In this document: positions 26,818 through 35,725 of the stretch, piece after piece
Position numbering within the stretch: the stretch's first letter is position 1
Layout: each line of letters starts with the position of its first letter
Source: Pseudoalteromonas sp. OOF1S-7
Lineage (GTDB): Bacteria; Pseudomonadota; Gammaproteobacteria; Enterobacterales; Alteromonadaceae
Reading direction: 5' to 3'
NCBI RefSeq assembly: GCF_022347765.1
Contig: NZ_JAKRFZ010000007.1
Location: 124,001-188,000 of the forward strand
Length of the DNA stretch: 64,000 nucleotides
The notes under the pieces: model-generated
Database searches by the model: none
The model's input: only the letters and a program-made list of their open reading frames with translations
Told to the model about the DNA's origin: nothing
Program-made: the position numbers and the translations under genes

Positions 26818-28728
26818 ATGAGTAAAGGTTTGCGAGTGCGACTGAAAAATATAAGTCTAGTGATTGCGGTATTGTCAGGGTTATCGGCCTGTGGCACAAC
26901 CCCTAAAACCGCTTCAACGCAAGACAAACAGACATTGGCCACAGCCTCAACCGCACCGGCTGAACAACTGGATGCGCAAGGTCTGTTCAATAAGGCTGGT
27001 AGCAAACAGGGCGCGAGTAAAATTCAGTTGCTGTATCTGGCAAGACAAGCCGCCATTGACGAGCAAAACTGGCCCATTCTGGAGCAGGTCTGTAGCGAAC
27101 TTGAAAGCAAGGCCAGTGTCGATCACGTACAAAACAAACTGTATACCGCATTGGCCCGACAACAACAGCAGAAATTTAGTAGCGCACTGGCCTTACTGCA
27201 AACCTTAGAAAGCAAATTAAAACTGCCAGAACATCAGGCCTGGCATCAGTATCTGATGGGCAGTGTGTATGCCGCCCAGCAGCTACCAAAAAAAGCCCTG
27301 GTACATTACTTTAAAAGTGCGGATCTGGCCAACAAACACCAATTACTTATTGCCGGTTTGAATCAGGATATCTGGCAGGCACTACAACAATTGTCTTCAT
27401 ATGCACTGGAACGCTTTGATCGCGGCACAGTGATCCAGCAAGGCTGGGTTAAACTGGCCAAATACCATCAGATTTACTTAGGCTCGACGGTGCAGCTTCA
27501 TCAGGCGCTGAATAACTGGCAGCGCCGCTATACCAGTCACCCGGGCAGTAAAATTATCCCGACGGAAGTGAAAACCACACTGGATCTCGCGCCGTATGAT
27601 GTGACCCGTATTGCTGTGCTGTTGCCCACCTCTGGCAGCAGTGAGCGCCTGGGCAGAGCCCTTAAAAACGGCTTTCTGGCGGCAATGGACGCCAATCGGG
27701 TTGAAGAGATCTTTTTCATCGACGAAACCCTGGATGTAGCACAAATAGACCGAGAACTTCAGCAAAGCCAGGCCGAGTTTGTGATTGGCCCGCTACTTAA
27801 AAGCAATGTAGAAAAACTCACTGCCAGTACATATTTAACGACCGCGCCGACGCTGTTTTTAAATACCCTGGATACGCCCGCTGCACTGGGTAATCCAAAC
27901 CACTATTACTTTGCGTTAGACCCCGAGCATGAAGTTGAGCAGGCAATGGTGCATTTCCTGGCGAAGGGGTATCAAAAACCTATGCTGCTGGCCCCAGATA
28001 CGGCTTCCGGTAAACGCCTTATCAACCACTTTGAGACCCAGTGGCAGCGTTACAGCGAAACCCGGCCTGAAGTGGGCTTTTACTCTGACAGTGAAAACAT
28101 GGCCGAAGTGGTTGGCCAGCTGCTTGAAGTAGACAGCTCAAAACAACGGATCGCGACCATAAAACGCATGTTCAGACGCGAACTGGAAAGTGAAACGCGC
28201 TCACGCCGCGATATAGATGCCATCTATATTTTAGGTGATGCCATTGAAACCCGCCTACTCAAACCGTATTTAGATGTCAATGTCAGCACCTTTGCCGATC
28301 GTATACCGCTCTATGCCAGCTCACGCAGTTACAGCAAACAGATAGATAAAACAGACAAAGGGGATCTTGAGGGGCTGTTTTTCACCGAGGTACCCTGGAT
28401 GCTGCCGGGCGCAGTCAAATCGCAAAGCTTGCGCGAGCAACACAGCCAGCTTTGGCCTGAGCAGTCAGACATTGAACAGCGCCTGTTTGCCATGGCTTAT
28501 GATGCGCTGAATCTGATCCCGGAAATAAAACAGCTAAGTAAAATACCGGGTAAGGAGTTTGATGGCCTGACTGGCGCACTCACCATCAAAGACGCCAATC
28601 GTATTAACCGCCAACTGAGCTGGGCGCAGTATCACAAAAATCAGATCCGCCTGGTCAGTCTGGATCAGCGCCCGCCTACGCCGCTGTTTATGAAACAGCT
28701 GTATGAAGATTATCAGGCACAGCAGTAG
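26818..28728 (+). CDS. lpoA: Penicillin-binding protein activator lipoprotein
   Basis: 636 aa, close to the E. coli protein. LpoA is an outer-membrane lipoprotein that reaches through the periplasm to stimulate the transpeptidase PBP1A. The signal peptide ends in lipobox LSAC. An N-terminal TPR-like region (about 40-240) is followed by a periplasmic-binding-protein-like domain (DVTRIAVLLPTSGSSERLGRAL). The ATG at 26818 has AAGG directly against it; a GTG at 26836 with AAAGG seven bases upstream would give a cleaner signal peptide (RLKNISLVIAVLSG) and is a real alternative. Followed closely by yraN. Confidence 0.95.
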   Translation: MSKGLRVRLKNISLVIAVLSGLSACGTTPKTASTQDKQTLATASTAPAEQLDAQGLFNKAGSKQGASKIQLLYLARQAAIDEQNWPILEQVCSELESKASVDHVQNKLYTALARQQQQKFSSALALLQTLESKLKLPEHQAWHQYLMGSVYAAQQLPKKALVHYFKSADLANKHQLLIAGLNQDIWQALQQLSSYALERFDRGTVIQQGWVKLAKYHQIYLGSTVQLHQALNNWQRRYTSHPGSKIIPTEVKTTLDLAPYDVTRIAVLLPTSGSSERLGRALKNGFLAAMDANRVEEIFFIDETLDVAQIDRELQQSQAEFVIGPLLKSNVEKLTASTYLTTAPTLFLNTLDTPAALGNPNHYYFALDPEHEVEQAMVHFLAKGYQKPMLLAPDTASGKRLINHFETQWQRYSETRPEVGFYSDSENMAEVVGQLLEVDSSKQRIATIKRMFRRELESETRSRRDIDAIYILGDAIETRLLKPYLDVNVSTFADRIPLYASSRSYSKQIDKTDKGDLEGLFFTEVPWMLPGAVKSQSLREQHSQLWPEQSDIEQRLFAMAYDALNLIPEIKQLSKIPGKEFDGLTGALTIKDANRINRQLSWAQYHKNQIRLVSLDQRPPTPLFMKQLYEDYQAQQ

Positions 28729-28731
28729 ACG

Positions 28732-29097
28732 ATGTTCAGCAAACTGTTCAATCACAGCAGGGAAAAAGGTCAGCACTATGAGGAGCTTGCTGAAACTTAT
28801 CTCAAGAAACAAGGTCTTAAAGCCATCACTCGCAACTATCTTTGTCGCTATGGTGAAATAGACTTGATCATGAAAGAAGGTGAAACCTGGGTGTTTGTCG
28901 AGGTAAAATTTCGTCGTGGCGGAGGCTTCGGTGGCGCAATACAGGCATTGAGTCAAAGTAAGTTACAAAAATTGCGTCGCAGTATATATAATTATCTGCA
29001 ACAATCTGCATTGCACAATGTCCCTGTACGGATCGACTTTGTGGCAATTCAAGGCGATAAAAACCCAGATATCCAATGGATTAGAAATATTACTTAG
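28732..29097 (+). CDS. yraN: UPF0102 family, YraN nuclease-like protein
   Basis: 121 aa. Small PD-(D/E)xK-like fold with the family motifs GQHYEELAETYLKKQGL, NYLCRYGEIDLIMKEG (E and D ligands) and VFVEVKFRRGG (E-V-K). Predicted Holliday-junction resolvase-like nuclease; no activity is firmly established. Starts three bases after lpoA and is followed at once by diaA, the classical lpoA-yraN-diaA-dolP order. Confidence 0.95.
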   Translation: MFSKLFNHSREKGQHYEELAETYLKKQGLKAITRNYLCRYGEIDLIMKEGETWVFVEVKFRRGGGFGGAIQALSQSKLQKLRRSIYNYLQQSALHNVPVRIDFVAIQGDKNPDIQWIRNIT

Positions 29098-29098
29098 T

Positions 29099-29683
29099 AT
29101 GCAAGAATCAATAAAAGAGATCTTTACCGAAAGTATTCAAGCACAAATTGCCGCAGGTGAAGCACTGCCTGAAGTCCTAGAATCGACGGCTTATGCCATT
29201 GCGCAATGTCTGATCAACGGCAATAAACTGATCTGCTGCGGTGTGCCTAGCTGTCACATGATTGCAGAGCATTTCAGTAACCTGCTGGTGAACTACTTTG
29301 AAACAGAGCGCCCTTGCCTGCCTGCACTCACCCTGAGTCAGACGCAAATCAACCTCAGCAATGGCGACGAGAGCCAGGGTGCAGATTACTTCGCCCGCCA
29401 GGTACGCGCGATTTCCAATCAAAATGACTTGCTCTTTGTTGTGGCCATCGACGGACACGAAAAGAGTGTGATCAGTGCGGTTGAAGCGGCGCTGACCAGT
29501 GATCTCAATGTCATTGCATTGATTGGTGATGATGGTGGCGAACTGACAGGGTTATTAGGCCCGAATGACGTAGAGATACGCGTGCCCAGCAAACGGGCCA
29601 GTCGCATTCTGGAAACCCACCTGTTTACTGTCCACTGCCTGAGCCAGCTCATTGACAATATTCTCTTTCCACAGGACGCATAA
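29099..29683 (+). CDS. diaA: DnaA initiator-associating protein, SIS domain
   Basis: 194 aa from the ATG at 29099; an upstream in-frame start inside yraN is not used by the family. DiaA tetramers bind DnaA and promote timely initiation at oriC. A sugar-isomerase (SIS) fold is visible: NKLICCGVPSCHMIAEHFSNL, FVVAIDGHEKSVISAVEAA and IRVPSKRASRILETHLFTVH. The usual G-N-G-G-S phosphosugar loop reads C-G-V-P-S, consistent with a binding rather than catalytic role. The start lies right after the yraN stop. Confidence 0.93.
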   Translation: MQESIKEIFTESIQAQIAAGEALPEVLESTAYAIAQCLINGNKLICCGVPSCHMIAEHFSNLLVNYFETERPCLPALTLSQTQINLSNGDESQGADYFARQVRAISNQNDLLFVVAIDGHEKSVISAVEAALTSDLNVIALIGDDGGELTGLLGPNDVEIRVPSKRASRILETHLFTVHCLSQLIDNILFPQDA

Positions 29684-29686
29684 AAG

Positions 29687-30253
29687 ATGTTAAAACGACC
29701 TGCACTGATACTTTGCTCCGTATTACTGATCCAGGGCTGTGCTGCCGCGGTGGTGGCCGGTACCGCTGGTGCCGTCACATCGGCCAATGACAGACGGACT
29801 TTGGGCTCACAAATTGACGATAACAATATCGAAATCAAAGGCACACTGGCACTCAAGCGTATTCCTGCGCTGGCTAATCACGCCAATATCAGTCTGGTCA
29901 GTGTCAACGGCCACCTACTGATGGTCGGCCAGGTCAGTACTGTCGAAATGAAACAGCAAGCTCACAACACCCTCAAGGGCGTTCAGGGCATTAAACGTAT
30001 TTATAACCAGTTGCGGATCGGCAGCAACATTGGCATTACCACACAGACCAACGACAGCTGGCTAACCACCAAAGTTAAAACTAAGTTGATTGCCGATGAC
30101 CACATTGATGGTGGCAATATTAAAGTGGTAACAGAGAACAGTGAAGTCTTTCTGATGGGCCTGGTCAATCAGGATGAAGCCGAACGAGCGGTTGATATCG
30201 CCCGTAATGTACACGGTGTGCTGAAAGTCGTTAAAGCTTTTGAAATCTTGTAA
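29687..30253 (+). CDS. dolP: BON-domain outer-membrane lipoprotein
   Basis: 188 aa. Signal peptide with lipobox IQGC, then two BON domains (about 48-110 and 120-188; NISLVSVNGHLLMVGQVST and IKVVTENSEVFLMGLVNQDEAE). DolP (YraP) binds anionic phospholipid, marks the division site and supports outer-membrane integrity; in E. coli it belongs to the sigma-E regulon. Last gene of the lpoA operon, ended by a shared terminator. Confidence 0.95.
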   Translation: MLKRPALILCSVLLIQGCAAAVVAGTAGAVTSANDRRTLGSQIDDNNIEIKGTLALKRIPALANHANISLVSVNGHLLMVGQVSTVEMKQQAHNTLKGVQGIKRIYNQLRIGSNIGITTQTNDSWLTTKVKTKLIADDHIDGGNIKVVTENSEVFLMGLVNQDEAERAVDIARNVHGVLKVVKAFEIL

Positions 30254-30280
30254 TAGTTAAAGTTAATAAAGAGAGATAAA

Positions 30281-30302
30281 AAACCTGCCAGTGGGCAGGT
30301 TT
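30281..30302. terminator. Bidirectional terminator between dolP and sspB
   Basis: AAACCTGCC-AGTG-GGCAGGTTT with T-run on the plus strand (TTTTTTTG) and A-run on the other side, serving the convergent dolP and sspB genes. Confidence 0.88.
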
Positions 30303-30319
30303 TTTTGTTGTCTGACGTG

Positions 30320-30763
30320 CTACTTTATCACTCTCAGGTGAGAGGCTTTCTTCGCTTTTTCAGGCGTTTCTTTGTCTGCTGAAGGGGTTTCAGCAGGCTC
30401 CTCAATCACCTCGGTTTGAGCTGGCTCTTCTAAGTGCTCATCGTCCTGTGGGTGATCCGGCTCAGAGAAGATTGTACCTTCGCCATTTTCACGCGCATAA
30501 ATCGCCAGCACTGCACCAATGGGGACATACACCTGCATTGGCTGACCAGAAAAACGCGCATTGAAGCTCAGTGCGTCATTGTCCATTAAAAAGTTAGCTG
30601 CTGCTGAGGGGCTAACATTCAGCACTATCTGCCCCTGCTGAACAAACTGACGTGGTACTTCAACTGCCGGATACTCAGCATCGACCACAATATGTGGTGT
30701 GCACTGATTATCGACAATCCAGTCGTAGAAAGCACGTAATAGGTAGGGGCGATTCGAAGTCAT
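30320..30763 (-). CDS. sspB: Stringent starvation protein B, ClpXP adaptor
   Basis: 147 aa. SspB delivers ssrA-tagged proteins to ClpXP. The folded N-terminal domain (PYLLRAFYDWIVDNQCTPH, ALSFNARFSGQPMQVYVP) is followed by an acidic disordered linker and a C-terminal SHLRVIK, the short peptide that docks on the ClpX zinc domain. Its start codon shares a base with the sspA stop. Confidence 0.97.
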   Translation of the reverse strand: MTSNRPYLLRAFYDWIVDNQCTPHIVVDAEYPAVEVPRQFVQQGQIVLNVSPSAAANFLMDNDALSFNARFSGQPMQVYVPIGAVLAIYARENGEGTIFSEPDHPQDDEHLEEPAQTEVIEEPAETPSADKETPEKAKKASHLRVIK

Positions 30764-31389
30764 TAGCTGCGGATCTCACGCTCAGCTTCAGTCAGTGAAG
30801 CCTGGAATGAATCACGCTCAAATAAACGCAGCATGTATTCTTTCAGCTCTTTTGCACCCGCACCTGATAAGTCAATACCAAGTTGTGGTAAACGCCACAG
30901 CAGTGGTGCCAGATAACAATCAACCAGGCTAAACTCTTCACTCATGAAGTAAGGCGCTTCACTGAAAATTGGCGCAATCGCAAGTAACGCTTCTGTCAGC
31001 TCTTTGCGTGCCTGATCGGCATCTGCTCCGCCCTGCGCAACTTTTTCTGCCAGGCTGTACCAGTCAGTTTCGATACGGTGCATCATCAGACGGCTGCGAC
31101 CACGCATAACAGGGTAGACTGGCATTAATGGAGGATGAGGGAAACGCTCATCTAGGTATTCCATTATGATATTTGCCTGATACAAACCGAGCTCTCTGTC
31201 TATCAGAGTGGGAACTGTACCATAAGGGTTAATCTCATGCAGTGCCTCTGGCAAGTTGTCCTTTTCGGCCAGATGAATATCGACACTTACCCCTTTCTCG
31301 GCCAATACGATACGAACCTGATGGCTGTACATACAGTTTGCACCGGAGAAAAGAGTCATAACAGGGCGCTTATTGGCAGCAACGGCCAT
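30763..31389 (-). CDS. sspA: Stringent starvation protein A (GST fold)
   Basis: 208 aa from the ATG at 31389, which has GGAGG five bases upstream; the ATG at 31401 overlaps that site. SspA binds RNA polymerase and affects sigma use, acid tolerance and virulence genes. N-terminal thioredoxin-like part (MTLFSGANCMYSHQVRIVLAEKGV, PYGTVPTLIDRE) and an all-helical GST C-domain. The hydrophobic pocket sequence is near-identical to other SspA proteins. Paired with sspB as usual, just downstream of petC. Confidence 0.97.
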   Translation of the reverse strand: MAVAANKRPVMTLFSGANCMYSHQVRIVLAEKGVSVDIHLAEKDNLPEALHEINPYGTVPTLIDRELGLYQANIIMEYLDERFPHPPLMPVYPVMRGRSRLMMHRIETDWYSLAEKVAQGGADADQARKELTEALLAIAPIFSEAPYFMSEEFSLVDCYLAPLLWRLPQLGIDLSGAGAKELKEYMLRLFERDSFQASLTEAEREIRS

Positions 31390-31466
31390 GCCTACCTCCA
31401 TAAATTAATGACAAAGTAATAACATCACTTTCATACCAATTTTATGTAATAAAATCGATAAAAACA

Positions 31467-31492
31467 GCAATAGGGGCCAAAGCCCCTATTGC
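31467..31492 (-). terminator. Terminator of the petABC operon
   Basis: Perfect 11-bp stem GCAATAGGGGC / GCCCCTATTGC with a 4-base loop, followed on the minus strand by TGTTTTTATC, 25 bases after the petC stop. Confidence 0.88.
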
Positions 31493-31516
31493 ATCAATTG
31501 CTGGAAAGTGTCCAGA

Positions 31517-32254
31517 TTAATGGACATCTCTCCAGTATTCTTTCTTCAGCAAGAATGCCAGAATGAAGAAGATAATCAGGAAGCCCAGTACTTTAATACC
31601 CATAGCTTCTGATTGAAGGCGTGAAGGTTCACCAACATAAGCCAGGAAGTTAGTCAGGTCACGAACGGCCTGATCATATTCATCCGCGCTCAGCTCACCT
31701 GAGCCGTCTGTTGTGATGCTTTTCACTTTCTGAACTTTTACGCCATGCTCTTCCACTTCTTCAAACTCAGCAGTCGGCACGCCTTGTAACTCCTGCAATG
31801 CGTGTGGCATACCAACCAGCGGAAACACTGAGTTGTTAACACCAAACGGACGGCTTTCGTCAACGTAGAACGACTTTAGGTAAGTATATACCCAGTCAGC
31901 GCCACGCACACGGGCAACCAAAGTCAGGTCTGGCGGCGCAGCACCAAACCATTTTGCTGCGTCATCAATGTCCATCGCATTGCGAATGTGACCACCCACT
32001 TTTGAATCATCAAAAATCAGAGTGTCTTTACCAATCTCAACCGGAATACCGATGTCACGGAAAGTAGTCTCATAACGCTGATACTGCATCTGGTGACAAC
32101 CCAAGCAGTAGTTCATGAACAACTTAGCACCACGCTGCAAGGACGCATTGTCAGTCAGATCATGGTTCGCTTCAAGTAAAGGAACCGAAGGACCCGCTGC
32201 CATTGCAAAGGTAGGCAGCAATGCGAATAAACCAATTAGTAGCTTTTTCATCAT
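31517..32254 (-). CDS. petC: Ubiquinol-cytochrome c reductase, cytochrome c1 subunit
   Basis: 245 aa with signal peptide (MMKKLLIGLFALLPTFAMA). Haem-c site CLGCH (C50, C53, H54); likely sixth ligand methionine in the VGMPHALQ segment. A C-terminal anchor helix (VLGFLIIFFILAFLLKK) holds it to the periplasmic face. Passes electrons from the Rieske protein to soluble cytochrome c. The start overlaps the petB stop by 4 bases. Confidence 0.97.
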   Translation of the reverse strand: MMKKLLIGLFALLPTFAMAAGPSVPLLEANHDLTDNASLQRGAKLFMNYCLGCHQMQYQRYETTFRDIGIPVEIGKDTLIFDDSKVGGHIRNAMDIDDAAKWFGAAPPDLTLVARVRGADWVYTYLKSFYVDESRPFGVNNSVFPLVGMPHALQELQGVPTAEFEEVEEHGVKVQKVKSITTDGSGELSADEYDQAVRDLTNFLAYVGEPSRLQSEAMGIKVLGFLIIFFILAFLLKKEYWRDVH

Positions 32255-33543
32255 TTAGTCAACCTCGTAGGCAGTGGCTTAGTATTTTCATTCTTCGAGT
32301 ACACAAACAGCAGTACAAAGAACATGAAGTACGTTACGGTACAAATCTGTGACAGAATCGTTGAAGTCACAGTTTGTGGCGTTGCACCAGCCCAACCTAG
32401 GATGAAGAAGGTAACGACGAACTGAGCAATGTTCAGCTTGTGGATACCACTACGATAACGGATTGAACGAACCTTACAACGGTCTAACCAAGGCAGTAGT
32501 GCTAATACTGCGATAGAAACACCCATCGCGATAACCCCTAACAGCTTGTCAGGAATTGCACGCAAAATGGCGTAATAAGGAGTAAAGTACCAAACCGGGA
32601 AAATATGTTCTGGTGTTTTCAGCGGATTCGCCGCCTCGAAGTTAGGCGCTTCCAAGAAGAAACCATTCATCTCAGGTACAAAGAATACTACCCAGCAGAA
32701 CAGGATTAAGAAACCAACAACACCCAGAATATCTTTAACAGTGTAGTACGGGTGGAAAGGGATCGCATCTACGATATCTTTCTTACTTGTATAGTACTCA
32801 TGGAACTTAAATTTAGACTTATCTTCTTCAGCTACACTGCCTTTCTTACGCTTGATATCGATACCGTCTGGGTTGTTTGAACCCACTTCGTGTAGCGCAA
32901 CAATGTGCAGGAATACCAAAATAACCAGCACCAGTGGCAATGCAATTACGTGCAATGCAAAGAAACGGTTCAGGGTTGCACCTGAGATTACGTAGTCACC
33001 ACGGATCCACAGTGTCAGATCATCACCAATGACCGGAATGGCACCAAACAGTGAAATGATTACCTGTGCACCCCAGAATGACATTTGACCCCAAGGCAGT
33101 AGGTAGCCCATGAATGCTTCAGCCATCAGAGCCAGGAAAATCAGCATACCGAAGACCCACAGCAGTTCACGCGGCTTCTGATAGGAGCCATAGATCATGC
33201 CACGGAACATGTGTAAATAAACCACGATGAAGAACGCCGACGCACCCGTCGAATGCAAGTAACGAAGCAACCAACCGTACTCTACATCACGCATGATGTA
33301 TTCAATTGAAGCAAATGCGCCTTCTCCTGAAGGAACATAGTTCATTGTCAACCAGATACCCGTCAGGATCTGGTTAACCAATACCAGAATAGCCAGTGAG
33401 CCAAACAGGTACCAGAAGTTAAAGTTTTTAGGTGCTGGGTATTGCGCGATGTGCATATTCCAGACACGCGTCATTGGAATACGATCGTCAATCCAGTTCA
33501 GCACAGCGCCAAATGCGCCCGGCTTATCAACCTTCGCAGTCAT
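32251..33543 (-). CDS. petB: Ubiquinol-cytochrome c reductase, cytochrome b subunit
   Basis: 430 aa, polytopic, with about eight helices. Holds haems bL and bH and the two quinone sites. Visible: WNMHIAQYPAPKNFNFWYLFG, YLHSTGASAFFIVVYLHMFRG (haem-ligand histidines in helix B), RFFALHVIALPLVLVILVFLH (histidines of helix D), PEW-type Qo loop as HIFPVWYFTPYYAILRAIP. The PEWY motif reads PVWY, as in several gammaproteobacteria. Overlaps petA and petC ends. Confidence 0.97.
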   Translation of the reverse strand: MTAKVDKPGAFGAVLNWIDDRIPMTRVWNMHIAQYPAPKNFNFWYLFGSLAILVLVNQILTGIWLTMNYVPSGEGAFASIEYIMRDVEYGWLLRYLHSTGASAFFIVVYLHMFRGMIYGSYQKPRELLWVFGMLIFLALMAEAFMGYLLPWGQMSFWGAQVIISLFGAIPVIGDDLTLWIRGDYVISGATLNRFFALHVIALPLVLVILVFLHIVALHEVGSNNPDGIDIKRKKGSVAEEDKSKFKFHEYYTSKKDIVDAIPFHPYYTVKDILGVVGFLILFCWVVFFVPEMNGFFLEAPNFEAANPLKTPEHIFPVWYFTPYYAILRAIPDKLLGVIAMGVSIAVLALLPWLDRCKVRSIRYRSGIHKLNIAQFVVTFFILGWAGATPQTVTSTILSQICTVTYFMFFVLLFVYSKNENTKPLPTRLTK

Positions 33544-34133
33544 TATGCAACTCCTCCTACTTCACCGATTAGGATAGTAGTGTCGTCAATAAAGGTATAA
33601 GGTGGGACTTCAAGGTTCAGTGGAGCTGGTACACCCTGGAATACTCGGCCAGCCATATCGAACTTAGAACCATGACAAGGACAGAAGAAACCATGTTCGG
33701 TACCTTCAATCTTTTCACCGAAGCCACCATTGAAGAATGACGGTGAACAACCCAGGTGAGTACAAATTCCGACCGCAATAAAAATCTCAGGACGCGTAGA
33801 GCGGTGATAATTTTTTGCAAAGTCAAGCTGTTGTGGCTCGTCTGAGTTAGGGTCACGAAGGTTACCTTCGTGCTTTTTCATTTCATCCAACATCGCAGGA
33901 GTACGATATACAACCCATACAGGTTTGCCTCGCCACTCAACACGAACTAATTGTCCAGGCTCAAGTTTGCTGATATCTACTTCTACAGGCGCACCTGCAG
34001 ATTTAGCTCGCTCACTTGGGTTCCAAGACGCAATAAAAGGAACAGCAGCTCCAGCCGCACCAACGCCACCTACAACAGAGGTAGCGATAGTTAAAAAGCG
34101 ACGTCGGCTGTTGTCTACAGGCGCATTGCTCAT
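33543..34133 (-). CDS. petA: Ubiquinol-cytochrome c reductase, Rieske iron-sulfur subunit
   Basis: 196 aa. Twin-arginine signal-anchor (SRRRFLTIATSVVGGVGAAG) places the soluble domain in the periplasm after folding. [2Fe-2S] ligands in CTHLGCSP and CPCHGSKFD. First gene of petABC, which forms the cytochrome bc1 complex linking ubiquinol oxidation to cytochrome c and proton export. Confidence 0.98.
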   Translation of the reverse strand: MSNAPVDNSRRRFLTIATSVVGGVGAAGAAVPFIASWNPSERAKSAGAPVEVDISKLEPGQLVRVEWRGKPVWVVYRTPAMLDEMKKHEGNLRDPNSDEPQQLDFAKNYHRSTRPEIFIAVGICTHLGCSPSFFNGGFGEKIEGTEHGFFCPCHGSKFDMAGRVFQGVPAPLNLEVPPYTFIDDTTILIGEVGGVA

Positions 34134-34587
34134 CCACTTATCTCCAATATGATTCCCAACACTTGCTATATTGAGAACATTAGTTACAGCAGGTTAATTT
34201 TAAGAAACTACAAAATAAACGCGATCATAAATAAATCCCTTGATTAAAACAAGGTTATTACAGTGCCATGCCCGAATAAACCATCGAAAAGTAGGAATTG
34301 GTTACTTCGAGCATGAAACCGATTTATTTTGGTAAAACGTCACAGGATGCCTTTCACTGACTCAGACAAACCGATAAGGCTGGCTATCAAAATTCAATCA
34401 GTGTTTTCGCGACTCATTACTTGCTCGGCAATTGTAGCAAAAAAATGCGCTGAGATATCGTCCAAACTCAACTAATTATTATAATTACTGAACTTTTTTG
34501 ACCATAAATCTGTTCAGATGATTGTTTATTGCAATAAGAAGGAAAGTAGACACGTAGAATCAGGGGGCTTTGAATGAGCAAGAAACA
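34134..34587. other. Intergenic region between petABC and rpsI
   Basis: About 450 bases without a credible gene. It must hold the petABC promoter near 34150-34260, but no clear hexamer pair stands out. A plus-strand 42-codon frame beginning ATGCCTTTCACTGAC (near 34350) has no ribosome site. The region is AT-rich, with TTATTATAATTA-like tracts around 34475. Confidence 0.5.
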
Positions 34588-34614
34588 AAAAACCCAGCAC
34601 AAGGCTGGGTTTTT
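34588..34614 (-). terminator. Terminator of the rplM-rpsI operon
   Basis: AAAAACCCAGC-ACAAG-GCTGGGTTTTT, with T-rich sequence beyond it on the minus strand (TTTTTTGTTTC), 22 bases after the rpsI stop. Confidence 0.9.
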
Positions 34615-34635
34615 GCAATTCTGAAACGTAATAAA

Positions 34636-35025
34636 TTAACGTTTTGAGAACTGAGTCTTCTTACGTGCTTTCTTAAGACCAACTTTCTTACGCTCAACTT
34701 GACGAGCATCGCGAGTAACAAAGCCAGCTTTACGCAGAGTTGGACGTAGTGATTCGTCAAACTCCATTAGCGCACGAGTGATACCGTGACGGATAGCACC
34801 AGCTTGACCAGTCATACCACCACCTGCAACAGTGATGTATAGGTCAAACTTTTCTGTCATTTCAACTAGCTCTAGTGGCTGACGAACAACCATGCGAGAA
34901 GTTTCACGACCGAAGTACTCTTCGATAGAACGCTGATTAATTACGATGTTGCCAGTGCCTGGGCGTAGGAATACGCGAGCACTTGAACTTTTACGACGAC
35001 CTGTACCGTAGTATTGATTTGCCAT
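34636..35025 (-). CDS. rpsI: 30S ribosomal protein S9
   Basis: 129 aa. N-terminus [19 protein letters not shown] and the C-terminal basic tail [12 protein letters not shown], whose final residues reach the P-site tRNA, are fully typical. Twelve bases after rplM in the standard L13-S9 operon. Confidence 0.99.
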   Translation of the reverse strand: MANQYYGTGRRKSSSARVFLRPGTGNIVINQRSIEEYFGRETSRMVVRQPLELVEMTEKFDLYITVAGGGMTGQAGAIRHGITRALMEFDESLRPTLRKAGFVTRDARQVERKKVGLKKARKKTQFSKR

Positions 35026-35037
35026 GAGTAGTGCTCC

Positions 35038-35466
35038 TTAAATGTCTAGAACCTGAGGCTGTTGAGCCGCGTGGTTATGCTCGTTACCAGCGTAAACTTT
35101 CAGTTTACGGAACATTTCACGACCCAGAGGACCGCGAGGTAACATGCCTTTAACTGCTTTTTCGATGATCATTTCAGGCTTTTTAGCTTGAAGCTTCTCG
35201 AAGTTTACAGATTTAAGGCCACCTGGGTAACCAGAGTGTGCATAGTACATTTTGTCCTGAGCTTTGTTACCAGTTACAGTAACTTTCTCAGCGTTGATAA
35301 CGATGATGTAATCACCAGTGTCAACATGTGGAGTGTACTCAGCTTTATGCTTACCGCGTAGGCGAGAAGCGATTTCAGTAGCAATGCGACCTAAAGTTTT
35401 ACCTTCAGCGTCAACTACGTACCAGTCACGTTTTACAGTTTCTGGTTTAGCAACAAACGTTTTCAT
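35038..35466 (-). CDS. rplM: 50S ribosomal protein L13
   Basis: 142 aa, exactly the E. coli length. Motifs [36 protein letters not shown] and [19 protein letters not shown] are conserved. First gene of the operon. In E. coli this operon is controlled by L13 acting on its leader; a leader hairpin is present here too. Confidence 0.99.
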   Translation of the reverse strand: MKTFVAKPETVKRDWYVVDAEGKTLGRIATEIASRLRGKHKAEYTPHVDTGDYIIVINAEKVTVTGNKAQDKMYYAHSGYPGGLKSVNFEKLQAKKPEMIIEKAVKGMLPRGPLGREMFRKLKVYAGNEHNHAAQQPQVLDI

Positions 35467-35499
35467 TATAAAAATCCAAAGTTTTCAGTTAAAACCACA

Positions 35500-35518
35500 G
35501 GTAGTCCGAATGACTACC
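35500..35518 (-). promoter_or_regulatory. rplM leader hairpin (possible L13 autoregulation site)
   Basis: GGTAGTC-CGAAT-GACTACC, a perfect 7-bp stem in the mRNA leader, 34 bases before the rplM start. Position and strength fit a translational operator for ribosomal protein L13, but sequence similarity to the E. coli operator was not tested. Confidence 0.45.
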
Positions 35519-35625
35519 GCTCTACTTTTTGGTGCTTTAACCCCTTCGAGTTTAAGACTTTTTTGCCGCTCAAGTCAGTGGCTAAGCCGACGAGGGCAAT
35601 AGTAACGCAACGTGGCAGGCCGCGG

Positions 35626-35634
35626 ATTATAGCA
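35626..35634 (-). promoter_or_regulatory. Extended -10 promoter of rplM-rpsI
   Basis: TGCTATAAT on the minus strand: consensus TATAAT with the TGn extension, about 160 bases before the rplM start. The -35 region (TAGCAT at 17-base spacing) is poor, as expected when the extended -10 element is present. Confidence 0.7.
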
Positions 35635-35725
35635 AGGGTTTTGCCACGATGCTAGGGGATGGCTGTTTTTTCCACAAAAAACATGCCATTCTCTGAAATG
35701 TGTGTGAAACGCCAGTTTTAAGGCG

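Noticed and set aside
29018..29098. 27-residue extension of diaA into yraN
   Set aside because: The ATG at 29099 matches the family N-terminus; the extension is out-of-frame yraN sequence.
34350..34475. Small 42-codon frame between petA and rpsI
   Set aside because: No ribosome site, no recognisable motif and random-looking composition.
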